Below are positions 11,103 to 26,100 of a DNA stretch of 64,000 nucleotides, piece after piece. The notes beneath the pieces are model-generated. The model saw only the letters and a program-made list of their open reading frames with translations. It was not told where the DNA came from and searched no databases. Each line of letters opens with the position of its first letter. The stretch's first letter is position 1. Source of the stretch: Tribonema minus. Taxonomy: Eukaryota > Sar > Xanthophyceae > Tribonematales > Tribonemataceae. A program made the position numbers and the translations under genes. The DNA is taken from NCBI GenBank assembly GCA_017506865.1, contig JAFCMP010000544.1, positions 248,001-312,000 on the forward strand. Reading direction: 5' to 3'.

Positions 11103-14100
11103 GCACACCCGGTTCTTTGTGCGCGTGAGGGGCATTGGGGAGTCCGAAAAAACTTCCCTGCAGGTGAGGCCACCGCAGCCCAAGATTACAATGCCGATCA
11201 GATTGCATTGCAGCCCATGTTTGCCACGTTACATACTGGTGAGTCCTATGGCAGTGCAAGTTCAAGTGCCAGCTAGGTTGGCACCAGGAACTGCAGGTGC
11301 TGCTCCCGAGCTTAGCACACAACACGTGGCGCCTTGCTACTGGAAGGCACTGCATTATCATCAGGCGGCCAATTTATTGTACTTCTGAGTGACCCCCCTG
11401 CCGGCAATTGTTGTAGGTTGGACAAGTATTGGAGAGAAAGACCCTTTTTGGGACTTAAGAGGGCGTCAGTGCTGAGCGATTTAGTACATGGGAAGTAGTC
11501 ATTCATCATCGCTGTCAGCAAGGAAGCCAATGATGGATAACGAAGCAAGTAGCCGTACTGTGCCAACAATACCCCCCCCCCCCCTCCCCCTCTCCACGAA
11601 ATGGTGTGTGTATGTATGTGTGTGTATGGGGGGGGGAAGGGGGGCTTGGTTGACTACTACTGATGGAAACGAATCAAAAGATTGTAGAGCTCTTGGTGAC
11701 AAATGTTATTTAGTGGACTTGGCTTCGTCTGTGTCACCGCGGCGGCAACTCGTACAAAGTAGGAAGTTGTCCCCTCGCGCCAGAGCGGCTTTGCACACTG
11801 TCATACCTGTAGTCTACAAACACCCCTACTTTAGCTGTTGTTGAGCTTTTGGTATTTGGTAATTCAAAACACTTGCCTATACCTCCTGATTCTCACCACC
11901 AGTGCCTCTTGTTTATCCATTGATCCGGTCAGGTGCTTGAGGGTGGGCGCAGTGTGCGGACAAGGAACCCAGAACAGCCTCATCAGGTAAGCCACTGCCG
12001 TGCGTGGGGGTGTCGCACTTACAGAAAACTTTTCCACCTCATGGTTTGCATCCTATGGTATCTCCGTGCTGATGGGCTTCACTCCACAGCTGCCGTCGTG
12101 ACGGACACGATGCTGTCATGACACATTGTTGTCACCCGAACTGGCCATTATATGCTGGCTCACAACAGAGTGAGCGTGCAGTTGTGTTGCTGAGCTGCTG
12201 CTGCTGCGCATGTGTCAGGTCTGCATCAACCACTTGTTTGTGTACCAGCTCAATCGCGCAGGAGCTGCTTGCGTACATGACACCCTGCACCAGTGGAACA
12301 AAGCTTACATGATGCGCCGCAGCACTTGTAGTTGTCAAGGTTGTCAGCGGGGTGCTCAGGGTTAGGGTTAAACTTGAGGAGCGCTGTGCACGCTGTTCAC
12401 AGCAAATGCTCCCACTTATTTTTAGTGTTTGTGGCACTGACATGTTTTCACCATGAAAATGTTCGTGTTACCGCCTGTCGCTTCGCAGGTCAAGATCTAT
12501 TCGTTTGACAGAGTACTTCCACAAGGCTCAACGCAGTTGGAGGTGCGTTTGTGACGTGTGAACTTTGAGCGTGTTTGATTTCTACAGGTTTGCATCTGCA
12601 CTGAAGCATGCGAGTGTTCCTCAACCACTAGCTTGACAACTTTGTGGATGTGTACTCAAGGAGTCTCACAGTTGTGATTCTGATTATGCGGCAGCATGCG
12701 TCCAGGTCTAGATTTCACCTCCTGTTTACTCATTTCGGTAGCACTGCATATGTGTGAGCTGTGTTCTGGATCTGGTCGCATATGTTCTGATGATGTTGCA
12801 ATGCAACGGCTTCAATTGGCAGTGCATTGCAAATCACGAGAGCTGTTTGTATGATGACAGGTGGCCCCGCAACCACCTTTTACGCGTGCTGCATGTGAAC
12901 AAGGCGGTTGTCTGGTTTTGTAAATTGATAGTATTACAACATGTCAGTGGTTGGCGCTCTTTATGCCTGCAACAGATGTATGTCCATAGTGGTTGCAACG
13001 TGTGATACGGTATACCATAGTGGCCTGCATACGCACATACCCCTATCAGAGCACCGAGGGTAACACACTGACTGTATGTTCTTGCCCTCACTGTGCATGT
13101 AGGTATACGAAGCGGTGTCTCAGCCTGCAGTGCGGTCGTTGATGGAGGAGCAGTGGCCTACTTCAACTGCAACTGAGAAAGTCAGACCGCCTGCGCGGGC
13201 CAAGATGGTGATGCTCTATGGCGCCACCAACAGTGGAAGTGAGTACCCGGACAGCGCTTGTACCTGATACAGCACATCGAACCGTGCGCATGCGGTGTCG
13301 CAACTTATCATTGTGAAGATGGATGTCTCGGCTGCATGCTGTTGCTCGTCTACTTCAGCGCTTTGAAGGACTTGGTTCCTTTCCTGGTGATGTGCATCAG
13401 CCACCACTGCACTGAGCAGCTATCTTTGTATGCTGCTTGCTTGTGCATGACAACATTGTTGTGATCGCTTCAAGTGGCCAACTACAAGTCAATCTGAATG
13501 TGAGGCTCATGCTGCTCGCCTCTTCTGTGTCGCTGCTGTAGGAGTTGCTAGAGTCGCTTGCCTATTCTATAAATGCATAGTATTGCCAGGTTCATGCTTA
13601 CGCTTTGCTGCGCGTGCGTTTGCGTGCAGAGACCTTCACTGTGCTTGGGACCAGAGACGATCCCGGCATACTGCCACGCGCACTTGCGGAAATGTTTGAT
13701 CTGGCACCTGTTGGAGCCACCATCGCAATCAACTGCAAGGAGGTATGTACATGCCTTGGCCCTGACAAAACTCATGTGTTCATGGTGTGGCTGCGTGTCC
13801 ATTTGAGCACGATACTTGGCAGGCTATCACTGCTATCCTTCAAAGGTTGATGGCTTGATCAGTATGTAGTGACATGGAAGCTGCTTGCATGCAGGCCTTT
13901 GAGCCACGCAGTGGTGCTCATGGTGCTGTCACTAGTGCAATCGGTGCAGGCATTAATTTGTATATCTCATCATAAAGTATTGTTGTGCGTGCGCAAATAC
14001 AGACATTGCATGTGCAATGTCGCAGTTAACTCTAATTCTCTCATGGCCAGACTTGGGGATGCTTCTCATGGAACTCTCATCGTAATCACAGAGGTGTGTC

Positions 14101-17100
14101 AGTATAGCACTGGCCGCACAACCGCAAGGTGCCAGTCGTACATGTTGCATCATGCATGGCGGCATACCTGACAGCGTCACGAGCTGATGTTTCAAGCACC
14201 AGTCGCCACGTTATCATAACCATTTTCGTACTCATCCGCACTTTGTCATGTGGAGGAGAACACCACATTGCGCTGATTGTCAAGTCTTCTGCACTCGGAC
14301 CACGGTCAATCTCAGCTGCCTTCACGGCGGTTCATGATAATTTTTCAGCCATTCAGCCATCTGCTGATGAATGAGCATCATCGCGCACCAGGAATGTCAA
14401 CAATCTATGCGTTTTAACCACCTCTCAAGTGTGAGTGTATGGCCTGCCAATATATATTGAGATATAACCTGTGTGCTGCTTTGTTGCTACAGGTGTACAA
14501 GAACCAGCTACGCAATCTGCTGGCACCCGACAGTGCAACCGCGGCGAAGCAGGTGATGTGCTGCTCTGACAAGCTTACTGCTACTGCCTGCTGAGCGTCA
14601 GAGATCCAGCATGTGAAATGGCACGCACATGCGCCTTATGGTGTGATGTTTTTGCAATGCCATTGCTACGCTTCATGGGACCAGCCATATACTTCAAGTA
14701 TGCACGACCAACTGCGTGTGCCGAAGTTGGTCACAAGGCTAGTAGACCATGGCACCTAGAGTAGGTGCTAGTTGCAACACATCGCAGGCAGTTGCTGCAA
14801 AGATGACGAGAGAAGGGCAGTGGTCGTTTGATGCCTGCCGTGCCTTCATTTCTCAGCGAAACCTGCTGCACCTGACACTCTTGTGCCTGCGCTTGCCTCG
14901 CAGCAACGCAACTGTGCCCCGGACAGTGCTGATGATTGGCAGACCATCACTAATCTGGAGCAGGGCATTGACGTCATTAAGCAGGCACAGGTGAGGTACC
15001 AAGTGCTGCACCCGCATGAGTAGAATGTTGTCCACTCTTGTATGTGCCTGCCATTCTATTGCAGGCATGCCTTTGTGCCTGCGCGTTTTGGCTGCAGATT
15101 TGGGCCGTCAATGTGTGTGTTAAGACGGTAAGGCAACTGAGGAATGCTTAGTTACTTGTCCGCTTTTGTCACGAACCATTTGTATGCTTGACGACATATG
15201 TTTGAATTTGCGTGTCTATGCTGACACATGACGGATGAGGGCACATATGCGCTTCAGCAATCAGCAGTGCGCACAATGAGCACGCTCACTGCTCTCAGGA
15301 GCTGCAGCTCGCATGCATTCAAAGAGATGCACGTGATGTTGATGTGACGGTCGCTGTGAAAATTCTGCAACGCAGAGGGTGCCGTGTGCATATCTCATTT
15401 GGACTGCGTTCTCTCTTTGACGGTTCAGGGCCAGCGGCACACAGTGGCCAACGGCATCAACAAGGTGTGTGCTAGCCAAACTACTAGCCGCATATGAGCT
15501 CATTGTCAGGTGACGTAGGTGAAACTGAAGTGCGGAGTTACGTGCACATGTTGACAAACAAGAGATTGGACTACATGCGTGCCTGTACACAATCCCCTTC
15601 TGCCGGGCACGACCAAGAAATTTGAAGAATGCTTTGCTTGATGTGCTACGAGCTCCGTTGCCTTGTCTGCTGAACAGCACTTCAAATGCTGAATGCAGCC
15701 GTCGCACAATTCATCTTGACAGCAACCTCTATGCGATGTCGTGTTCCACGCCGTCAGTCACTCTGTGATGCGGACTCTATTGTGTTGGGCATAGAGCATT
15801 GCAGCAAGTCACAAGTCATTTCATACTTCAATTGCTGTCCGGCTTTCATAGTCAGGGCATTAAGTCTACTGCGCACATGCACTGCCATTTTGCTTCCCTT
15901 CTCGAGCGTACTTCGAAGCATATGCCCTCTTTCTTGAACCGCTTTGCCCCCCCCCCCCCCCCCGCACACACTCACACACCACCTAGAGCCATGCAATCTC
16001 AAAACACCTCAATAATTGTTCGGCGCGTGTGGTACCCACGGTGTTGCAGAATACGGTGTATGCATACTCAAACCGATCAAATATGATCCGGTGCAGCAGC
16101 AGGTGGCGTACCTGGCGACTAACGATGTTGCTGTGCATTGTGCTTGCAGGAGTCGAGCAGAAGCCACTTGCTTGTCGTCATCAGCGCCAGCCTGCGAGGT
16201 GAAACGGTGAGTGCACGGCACCAAATGACTATCGCATGCACGACAGTCCATGGTGCTGCGTGCAGTGCACCACTGCATTGAGTGCAGAAGTGAATCCGCC
16301 GCATGTTGGCGCTGCATAGTTTGTGCGAGATCTACTGTGGGATTGACTAGCATTGAAGCTGCAACAGCTGCAGTTGCGACTATTTCAGCCTGCAAGTCTT
16401 GCTGCTGCAGTCGTTTGGCATGCCAACCGACATGACCGAACTGCTTTCATATGCCCAGCCCGCTGCACTGCTGCAGTGCAGGCGAGTACAGTGTAGGCAC
16501 TGGCGATGGGATACAACTGCACATGACAGTAATACTCGGAAGCCTTGGACAGTGTATAACTCACATGCGCAATCACTGTGTTTTTGTAAAAGTATGGACA
16601 AGTACTTCAGTACTACATGTGGCTTTAAGACCTGTTTGCATGTAAAGGCTTAATTTCGGCTGCTTGCACCAGACCTTCGAGCGCGCGGGTAGACTGTCTA
16701 GGTGCATACCTCTTGCTCACGAGTTCCAGGAGTTACAGCTGATGCGTCTACGTACATGCGTCATGCTTATTATTCCCAGGACATCCGGGTAGTGCAATGA
16801 AGCACACCGGATATGTTGCAGTCATATCGCACAGCATGATTCTGGCATGTCTTTTGAGTTCGAACAGGGCTGCCTACAGTTGTGCGGCACCTGTGACACG
16901 ACCTCTGACATGTCCTACTGTCTGCTCCTGCTCTGCTTCTCGGTGCAGAGACAATACTGGATCACCGACATGGCCGGTGCCGAGCGCAGCGCAAAGTGAG
17001 TTATACGGAATATTCTGTTTACCTGGCCAGACCTGTGCTGCATGGCCAACTTGGGCGTTATATCTCCTCGATGACAGTGACCACGATGACGATGGGGGCT

Positions 17101-20100
17101 CCTGACTTTCATGCAAGCATTTGGGGCCTGTAAACAAAACTCGCTGAACGAAGAAGTGCGCAAACACCACCAGCCAATCAGACTGTGCAGTACACTGACC
17201 GAGCACGCACGGCCCGCAATGTAAGGGCACCCTGGCTTGTGCTGCAATAGGCTTTCCTGCGGGGGCCATTGAGTATGTGCATCGATGTATACTGCTCTGT
17301 GGTGGCCATTGGGTCTGTACACAAAGTATAATGCCGTGCCAGCAGTGCCACATTTGGCGCTGTGCCGCGAGCCTTTTTGTCAGCTACCTCTGATGACGCT
17401 GTGCATAATGAATGATTCGTTACGGCATGTTGGTATAAGATGCTGGCACGTGGCTCCGCCAAAATGCACGGTCCCAAACATAGGCGTGGCTTCAGGCCTA
17501 CTACCACACTGCAGCCATGTTCCGATTCCTTGGGGGTACCTATTGCCCAATAACATGGTGGTGAGCTTAAAATTAATCAACAAGACTCGTGTTTGCTTTT
17601 ACCTGAGAGTGTTCCACGAGACCATCCTCTTGCTTGGGAACTGGTCAGGATCAGCTGCATGATGCTGTGCTTTGTCACATTGTCATATTGCAAATTGCTT
17701 TACGCCAGCTTGGCGCAGTCACCAACTGCTGACGTGACGGGTGCCTGAAAGTGTGGCAGTGCTCATATGCGTCACATGCCTACATACTCATGCGCTGCAA
17801 ATGTGCTCTGTGTTGCAGAACTGCGGGCAATGCCCAGCTCATCAACGAGGCCAATGAATTCAATCAAGTGAGCAATCATCCTTTCATGTGGTACTGACAC
17901 CACTTGTTTTATCATGAAACGCATCTATAGGTTGCCAGATGACTGACGAATGCCATCATGGCTGTTGATACAGCAGTGGAGGCACGGTGAACTGTGTTTG
18001 ATCCTCACAGGCTGTCGGTGAAGCGTACAAGTGACACCTGGGACTGCCATGTGTGAGCTGTTTCAGTGCGTGTAGAGGCTCCGAACTTACAGTAGCACAG
18101 TCGCTGTCAAGAAAGGATGGCAGCAGATGTTTTGGTGCATTTACCGTGTACACCTGTGCAGATGATTTCTGAAACGACGCTTGAGGTTTGATTACCGATG
18201 CATATGCCCATTGATATGTACACTTGCATACATAGTGCAGCGGTAACCGCAAGAGTGCTGTACACATGTAGAGGGATACCTAGGTGCACCACTCGTCTTA
18301 TTCTGGCATCATAGCACTTCCGACTGGTGGCATCGTAGCACTTGGGACTGGCGTACGGAGTTCATCAGAATCACAGTGGATCTTCAACACTTGAACATGC
18401 TGATTGTTGATAGACTTCTGTGGTATTCTCGAGGACATGCAGGCACGCAACCTCTGATTGCACCCGAACCACTTTCGTTTCACTCAAATCTTCTCCATTT
18501 CGGCAGGCATGCTTTGCAGTGTGGATCATGTTTGTCACACTTGAAAATTATTCAGCGTTTTGCTCGTTGTCTGCTGAAGCTGACTGCCTTTGTGAACTCC
18601 AACGTTTAATGTTGTATCGAATTACTCCGGACACTTATCGTGGCGCCCGCATGCTGTTGTGATATCATGTGGCTGCACATTGCAGGACAGCATGAAGTTC
18701 TGGATGTGCATGAGGACAGCGGAGTCATGCTCCAAGTCTGCCGCAGTCGGCGCTAGGTAAGTCCGTCAAGCTGATGATCGTGTGCCTAATTTGGAAGAAT
18801 TTATCGTCATCAATGAGCATGTGCGTTCATCGCCGCCTGTTGGTGTTGCATTGTATCTGTGACGTCGGTCAAGCGCGGGGTTGCCGCACTACTTGTGAAC
18901 CTCCACATTCAGCGTGCAGCGTTTTTTGCGGGGGGAGGATGCAAGGGACTTCCTTCTTGCTGGTCACAGTCATCAATGCATGCCATTATGCAAGGGACTT
19001 CCCTCTTGGTCATAGTCATCGATGCATGCCATACATCATGATTGCCCCCTGAAGTGGTACCCTGCACTTTGAGCATGGTTGCCATGCTACGCCGATGTGC
19101 TCCCTGCCTCACACTTGCGCATACGGGCACGATGCGCCACAGGGCTGATGACAAGTCTGTCTATGCTGTTGCTCCTCAAGTCTCTCCGCAAAAGCATCAC
19201 ATTTGATTTTATACGCCTGTTCTCCCTCTATGTCCATCATCAGCACAAAAAAACAGATGTGTCTATGCTGCTGCTTCGCAAGTCTCTCCGCAAAAATTTC
19301 ACATGCCATTTCACACGCATGTTCCCCCTGTGTCCAACATCAGCACCAAACAACAGGCTGCCCTTCAGGACCAGTTGGTGAGAGAGCTCGGGGAGCGCGA
19401 GTTCACACACGCACATGTGCCGGCGTTTAAGCACAAACACGGGTGAGTGTGGAGAAAAGTAGTACTTCATAGATGACCAAGTCGCAATGCTAGCTTCTGC
19501 CAGCATGATACTCACGCCTGCAGCACAGACGTCACTGCACAAACTCTGGAGTTCTTGAGGTAGAAATTTCAGATTTTCAAATTTGTGTGCAGTGATACAA
19601 AGCCATCATATGCCGCCATTGCAAGCCATGCACTCTGAATGATGTCGGCTGGAGCTGATGACAACTTGCTGGGGCATGTGCGTGATCCCACGGCATGTTG
19701 CATATCACTGGCACTGATTGGCAGTCAGCTTCTGACCCACTTATTTGTTGGGATGACTCAGGATTGCAAATTCTGGGTGAGTCGACCAGGAGTCTGCCTC
19801 ATGCTGCGCTCGGCCATGTTGTATACCTGTCTGTACATACAGTGGTGACTCTACATGCAAGTGAATGCCTTGTATAAACACGGACTCGTCACTATGAGGG
19901 CGTGTCGAACCGCTTGGCCCATTGTGGAGAGTCCAAGGGTGGCAGAGGCCGCCCTCTGCAGCATCCCATCAGTGAACCATGAGCGGTGTCCAGTTGCAAA
20001 AACAGTTAGTTACACGACCACACTGCTGGCGCAAGCCCTGCCTACGTACAGTTGATTGCACATGTACTCACCTGGTTTGACCCATCACGTTATGTGTGTT

Positions 20101-23100
20101 GGTCTTCAGGCCATACAGTTTGACCATCGTGGGCGCAGCGTCCACGGCAGAAAAGGAGTACGGAGAGACGGAGCAGGTGCTGAAGCACATCAGACGCTCC
20201 TGCAAGGTGCGTATCTGTCTGCACGCTTGATCTGACATTGAGGCCATGTCACCGAGGTGCGGCACAATGATGCCTGGGCATGTATGTATCGTGTGGCAAC
20301 AGCAGCACACACTGGTATCGGCACATCCTCAATGAAGTCCTGGTTGACCCCAAGGCCATTTCTTATTTAGGTCAATTATTCGGCCAGTGCAGCTTGACGT
20401 ATCCACACCACATCAAGCCGCTTGTCTTTGAGCACCTGTGTGGCTGGCACTGTGGCACAATGATGGCGGTTAAACCTTCACCACTTCAGATGAGGGTGGA
20501 CCTGATGTCACGGCAACCTCGCCTGAGAGTCAAAGCACCTTCTTTACTTGCATTGCCCGCCATTATCGCAACGCGTTCTAGTGTATGCAACCGATACACA
20601 GGGAGCAGCCAACGCGGACTTCCACATGCTGCAGCATCATTGCTGGTTGCCCGTTGTTGACGCGGATGCTGCACATTCATGTCTGTTCCTAGAACAGTAG
20701 CCGCATTAGTGACGGCACAACCTACCGGCCTGCCTGCAGTGCCCCAGTGTGAACAACTTCAAATTGACCTTCACGTCCTCTGGCAATTGTTGTTGTTGTG
20801 CCTGGGCTAAGTCTGGGGACATGGATGTGCCCGTGAAAGGTGCGCACAAGCGCCGCCTGAACACTACCTGCGACCTCGACGGGCGCAGCACTGTCAAGCG
20901 CGCCCGAACAGAGGTACAGTCAGAAGGAACCAAAGTTTTGTGATGTTCCTTATCCTGTGTTGCCACATACAGTCTTGCATACGCTCAGCAAACAATGTCT
21001 GATTCATTGCGCCCGGATCATCGTGAACCAACTGCACAAGTGCATCTGCACCGTCAGGTGGTGTGTTACGCCAAAGCAGGCAATTGTTTGTTACTTTGTT
21101 TCACGTTAAAGCGGTGATAATTAGTCCACAAGTCCAGCACGCTGCCCGAACCACCAGGACACGCAGTGCTCATGTACCCCACACGCTACTGTACCTGCCA
21201 CTACACCATGCAAATGAAGCAGCAAGTCGGCCTCGTTCTGTCGTCGGCAGGTAAACATTACTTCAAGAGTATATCATCTCATAATTCAGAAAGAGTCTTC
21301 AAGCTGCTTCACCTTCTTGAAAATGCCAAGATCTGTGTGTGCACTTAATGTCATGAAATGCTGGTGAGGTTCCCGATACCTGTGCACACCTCCTCTGCAG
21401 CATACACAGAGCTCGCTGGCTGCCATGCTCAACTGTGCTAGCGACACCATTTTACCCTTTGCGGCCTGCGGGAGCTGCAGGCGCACAAGACCGCCCGCAC
21501 CACCGCCAAGCCGCCCGCCACAGGAGCCTTCGGCGCGTTCCGCAAGCCCCTGGCGCGCGCGCCCCCCCCCTGCGCACCGCCTCTAAATCTCGACACCAGC
21601 GCCCTCGACGCCACCGCCAACGTCGGCCTGGGCATGGATGACAGCAGCAGCCTCAACTTCAGCTGCTGCGACATCAGCAGCATCCAGGAGCACCCTGCGG
21701 AGTGCGGCATTGAAGTTGGCACGTGCACGGACTGGTGCGGCCTGGACAATGACTTCCTTGCCAGCGGCGCCGCTGCTGCTGCTGCCGCTGCCGCTGCTGC
21801 TGCTGGCGCCGCCGGTGCCTCTGCTGGCGGTGGCGCGCTGGCAGCGGGCGGCGCTGCTGCTGCAGTGACTGCTGATACTGTTGGTGAGCATGTTGAATGC
21901 GGGCAGGACGGTGACGTGGATCATGACGGCACCTCACCTGCTGTGGCAGATGGTGCAGCTGCTGCTGCTGCTGCACAGGTGGCAATGCTGGAGGTGCAGG
22001 TGAGAAGTCAAGCCGGCTTTGATGTTGGACGCATTGCGGCTGGACATTCACCACCTGGGAGCACTGACTGACATGCACAGCTGCATGTGTGCGGTAGTGT
22101 GAACAGAAGCCACAGGCCATACATATTCGACCATCATCAGGCACCGCAGCTGCTATGCGTTGTACTGACACCCCATTTCAACCTCGCCATCCTTGAGGTA
22201 CCCTTTTTTGCTAACTCAATCTATGATCGCGCATGAAGCTGCTTCTGATGTGCAGACATGCCCTGATGCTCTTTTTTATGCTCAGCCGGCTTACCTGTTG
22301 ATCAACACACGCAAAAAAAGCATGCTCAAGGTTGCCACTCGCACTTCTTATTCTTGACAACCGCGTGCTCTTGCAGGAGTTGCGTATGGAGAACGGGGCA
22401 CTTCGTCAGCAACTGCAGCAGCTCAAGTTCCAGGTAAACATTTTATGCATGTTGCACTGTCCCATATGGAAACTCTGGCGACATCAACTCCGATGTTTGT
22501 TCATTTGTCTAAAGGCACTGTAGCCCTTAACTGACCATGCACTCAGTCTCATAGGCTAGCTGCAAATCATCGTCGAATCAGCATATTAATATCTCCAGTG
22601 CTATAGCTGCTATTGTGGTCAACTGCTGTACCAACCTCAGTTCTTCCGTGAATGCATAATATTTCTGGTTGGCAATGATTTACGCTGCATGAAGCCATGC
22701 TGGCTCTGGCATGACATGATTGGTACTGGATGACACTACTACATGTCAAGCATGATGCATGACCGCATTCCATGTGCACGGCTGCCTCTGTGCATGCGAA
22801 TGCTGCAATACGGAATGTCACGCCATCTGATGTGCACGTTGTCTTGGCCAGTAAGCGTGCAATGTCTTGCATGTATGTACATGTCTCCAGGTGTGATATC
22901 GCCGCAATGACTCGAGCTTCTGTTGTTGGTGCTGTGGTGTGGCAGATTGCCGAGCAGGAGGTTCGCATTCGCGAGGATGTGGCCCGAGAGTACCAGGCAA
23001 CACAAGACGAAAAGGAGATGCAGGTGCGTATGCATTTGGTGTTAAAGTTGTTGTTGGAGTTGTGCAGAGCTGTGCTGCTGCTGCTCTCCTTGCCCCAAGT

Positions 23101-26100
23101 CGATCAAATGTGGGCATGACAGCATTTGCCCGCAGCTGGTCTAAGGACCTTGATTGTGATTGGTGGAGGCAACGTGCTGACGTTGCAGGTACATGTTGTG
23201 ATTGATGCCACGCAGGCAGCCACAATGAGTTTGCACTGCAGCTGACCAGATTACATGGGGGCGTGACGTGGATTGCAGCATACTTCAACCATTGAAGTTA
23301 TTGCAGATAAGTTTCAAGACTAGTAACCTGAGCGTTGCATCTCAAGACAGCATTGACTTGCAGTATGCAGTTTTGAAGGACCCACATCTGAACGTGCATC
23401 AAGCCTCACAATCTGCAGCTCATTCTGATTTGCGCAATCACACATGCAGGAGAAGCGGCTCAGTGCATCAACCCCTGAGAGGAAGCCCGCCAAGCTGCAA
23501 GGAGAGGAACTTGTCCGCAAAACTATAAAGAAACTCAAGGCCGCCTGCGTCGTGCAGGTGAGCGCTTTATGACAACAATGCGTGTACTACCTAAGGCAGC
23601 AACTTTGCCCTCAGTGAGTAGTATATGATCATGAAGCCACGAAGGCGTCAGCATTGCTTCCGCCCATGCGCAAGTGGGCAGCCATGCGCATGTGCAGATG
23701 ACATATAGAGGGCTCTGTGCTGTTTGAACCACGCTGTACTATCTCTTGAACAGCCAAGCCCGCGGCAGTTATAGTCAGTGTGTCCCACATGTGCCGCAGG
23801 TGTGCTGGAGATGCGTCAGGTGACCACTCAAATCAAGCTGACGATCCGCCGAACACACCGTGCTTTGTGCAAGCGCAAGACGGGTTCCCCTTGCTTCACT
23901 CATCGTGTCGCAAAGTGTGGCTTGTAATGTGTAGGTAGGCTTGGGTTCAACGCTGTGACACACAGGTGGTATGTACGCTGCACGTCATTGCGATCTTCTG
24001 CAAGCTTGGCACACATGTCAATGTGGCTCATCAGTGTTGAACTGGGTACTGTTTCTGTGCAGTCACGCACTTTCTCGGCAAGATGAACCACGTGCAATTT
24101 CTCAAATCGTTGCGCACTGGCTTTTGTGCCCGTCCCTTCTGTTGCATACACGGTGAAGGACAAGGAGCTGGTGATAAATGAGGCAGAGGATGAAGTGGTG
24201 AGTGACGGACAGCAAAATACTCTGTGTGTTGACAGCATCAATACTGCAAGTGTTTTTTGTGTCCCTACGGTGTTCACCTACACCAAGGGCAATAATACTT
24301 TTGATACAAGTAGGAGTATTCACAAAGTTGTTGTCTCCATTGATAGTACACGCGCAATACCGGATTGTGCCAACTCCAATGTATGCCGCTGCGAACCATC
24401 GCACACCACTGCTGCGTGTTGAGCCTAAGACAACTTGACACGAGCGTGTGCGCCATATGCTGCTTACTAGTAACGTTCATCAACAGACGCCTGAGTTTGG
24501 CGGCCACAGCGACTGCATTGGGGTGCCACGATAGTGTGTGATTCTGCCTCGTGTCAGAAGATGAGAGTGGACACAACTTGGCGACTGCATATATGCATGC
24601 ATCAATCATTGATTAAACTCCATGCAGATGTTCAGCCATCTAGCACTGGTGCCATTTTGACTCTGCTGTCCGATGTACTTGATTGTGACTTTTGATGGTC
24701 TGGCTAGCACACATCAATCTATAGGTGTGCATCCTCTGCATCTCATATGACCCGCGAGACACATTTCTGGGTTACTGGAAATATCGGTAGGAATGTGTGT
24801 GCAGCATGTTTAGGCACTATTCTCAATTACTGCTTCGCATCTTCTTTTGTGTGTGCATGTATGAGTGCAGACGAGGCTTGCTGCTGAGCTGCAGTCCACT
24901 CAAGCTCAGCTGGCCGCATGTCAAGTGGACCTGGAGGAAATGCAACACGAGCTGCTCCAGGAACAAGGCACGTAGATAGTAACATGACATTGTGGTCTCT
25001 TTGTTTGTTGGCATGCTTCTCGATCAGTGGCGCACGATGATCACTGGCACAGGCAAAGCACACGGCAGAGCTCTGTGTCAATGCAGAGCAGTCCAGCAAG
25101 CAATGAATGCGAGATCAACATCATGTGGTAGCAGTGTGCTTTGGTTCAGAACTCTTGACCAATAGCGGTTTGAAACGCCATGTCTTTAAAAGTGCTCCCT
25201 TTGTTCATCAATCGGTGTCCTTCATTACTTTGAAGTGCAGCGTCCCTGGCAGCTACTCGTCCTTGTATCTCTGCTAGATGGTCGCTGCGCAACCTCCAAA
25301 GTATACATCACTTTGAAGTACTTTGAAACATGATTTGGTATGCATTGTGTTGTTGTTGTGGTACTAGAATTGCGTACTTGATGAGTACTTGACTGCTACA
25401 ACGAGCATGTCTAGTTAGCAAACTGCCTTTTGAGGCAAGGCTACGTTGAAAAAAGCAGGAATTTGAAGGGAGCATATGTGATGTGTATTGTCCGCTCTGG
25501 TTTGTGAAGCCCTCCTTCCTTTCAGGGCAGACGATGCTTCTGTCCGTGCACCATTTGGACTGCTACACTTCAACTGTTTCGCAGTGTGCACATGTCATTC
25601 TGACTTGTTTGAAATCCTGCACCGCTCTGACAGGTCGCAGCAGGGAGCTCCAAGAGAGGCTGGACCAGGCGGCGCAGGTAATTACACTGTTACACCAATG
25701 GTAAACGTTACGCCAGTGCTCACAACTCAGCTGACCTCTGACGAACAATACCCACAACCGCAGTCTGAGACTGGCCCTAAATGACTTTCGCTGACAGTCT
25801 ACACCACTTTAACCAATCTGCAGAGAATTGCGGACAGTTGACCTGAAATGCACCTGTCTAATAAGGCTAGACCCATCGTCGTATTGAGGTCAAAGTAAAT
25901 GCCCCGCTTGATGTGAGTGCACCAATGGACAACACTGGGCATACGCTGAGCGGCGCTCAAGCATGAAGAGGTGTAGCGAGAAAAGCGGAAGGCTTGCGCA
26001 AGGCGAAGCTCATTCTACAACGCTTGCATTGTGACGCTGCCACGTTCATTTCGTCTCAATTAGTGTGCTGCCTGGTGACCTTGGCCCAGAGGTACGTATG

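Noticed and set aside
12355..12376. Telomere-like gggttagggtta
   Set aside because: Only two TTAGGG units inside a kinesin intron; too short to indicate a telomere or fusion.
23800..23820. Candidate kinesin tail exon (VLEMRQ-like)
   Set aside because: The frame giving that peptide does not agree with the phase of the preceding exon or the available acceptor.
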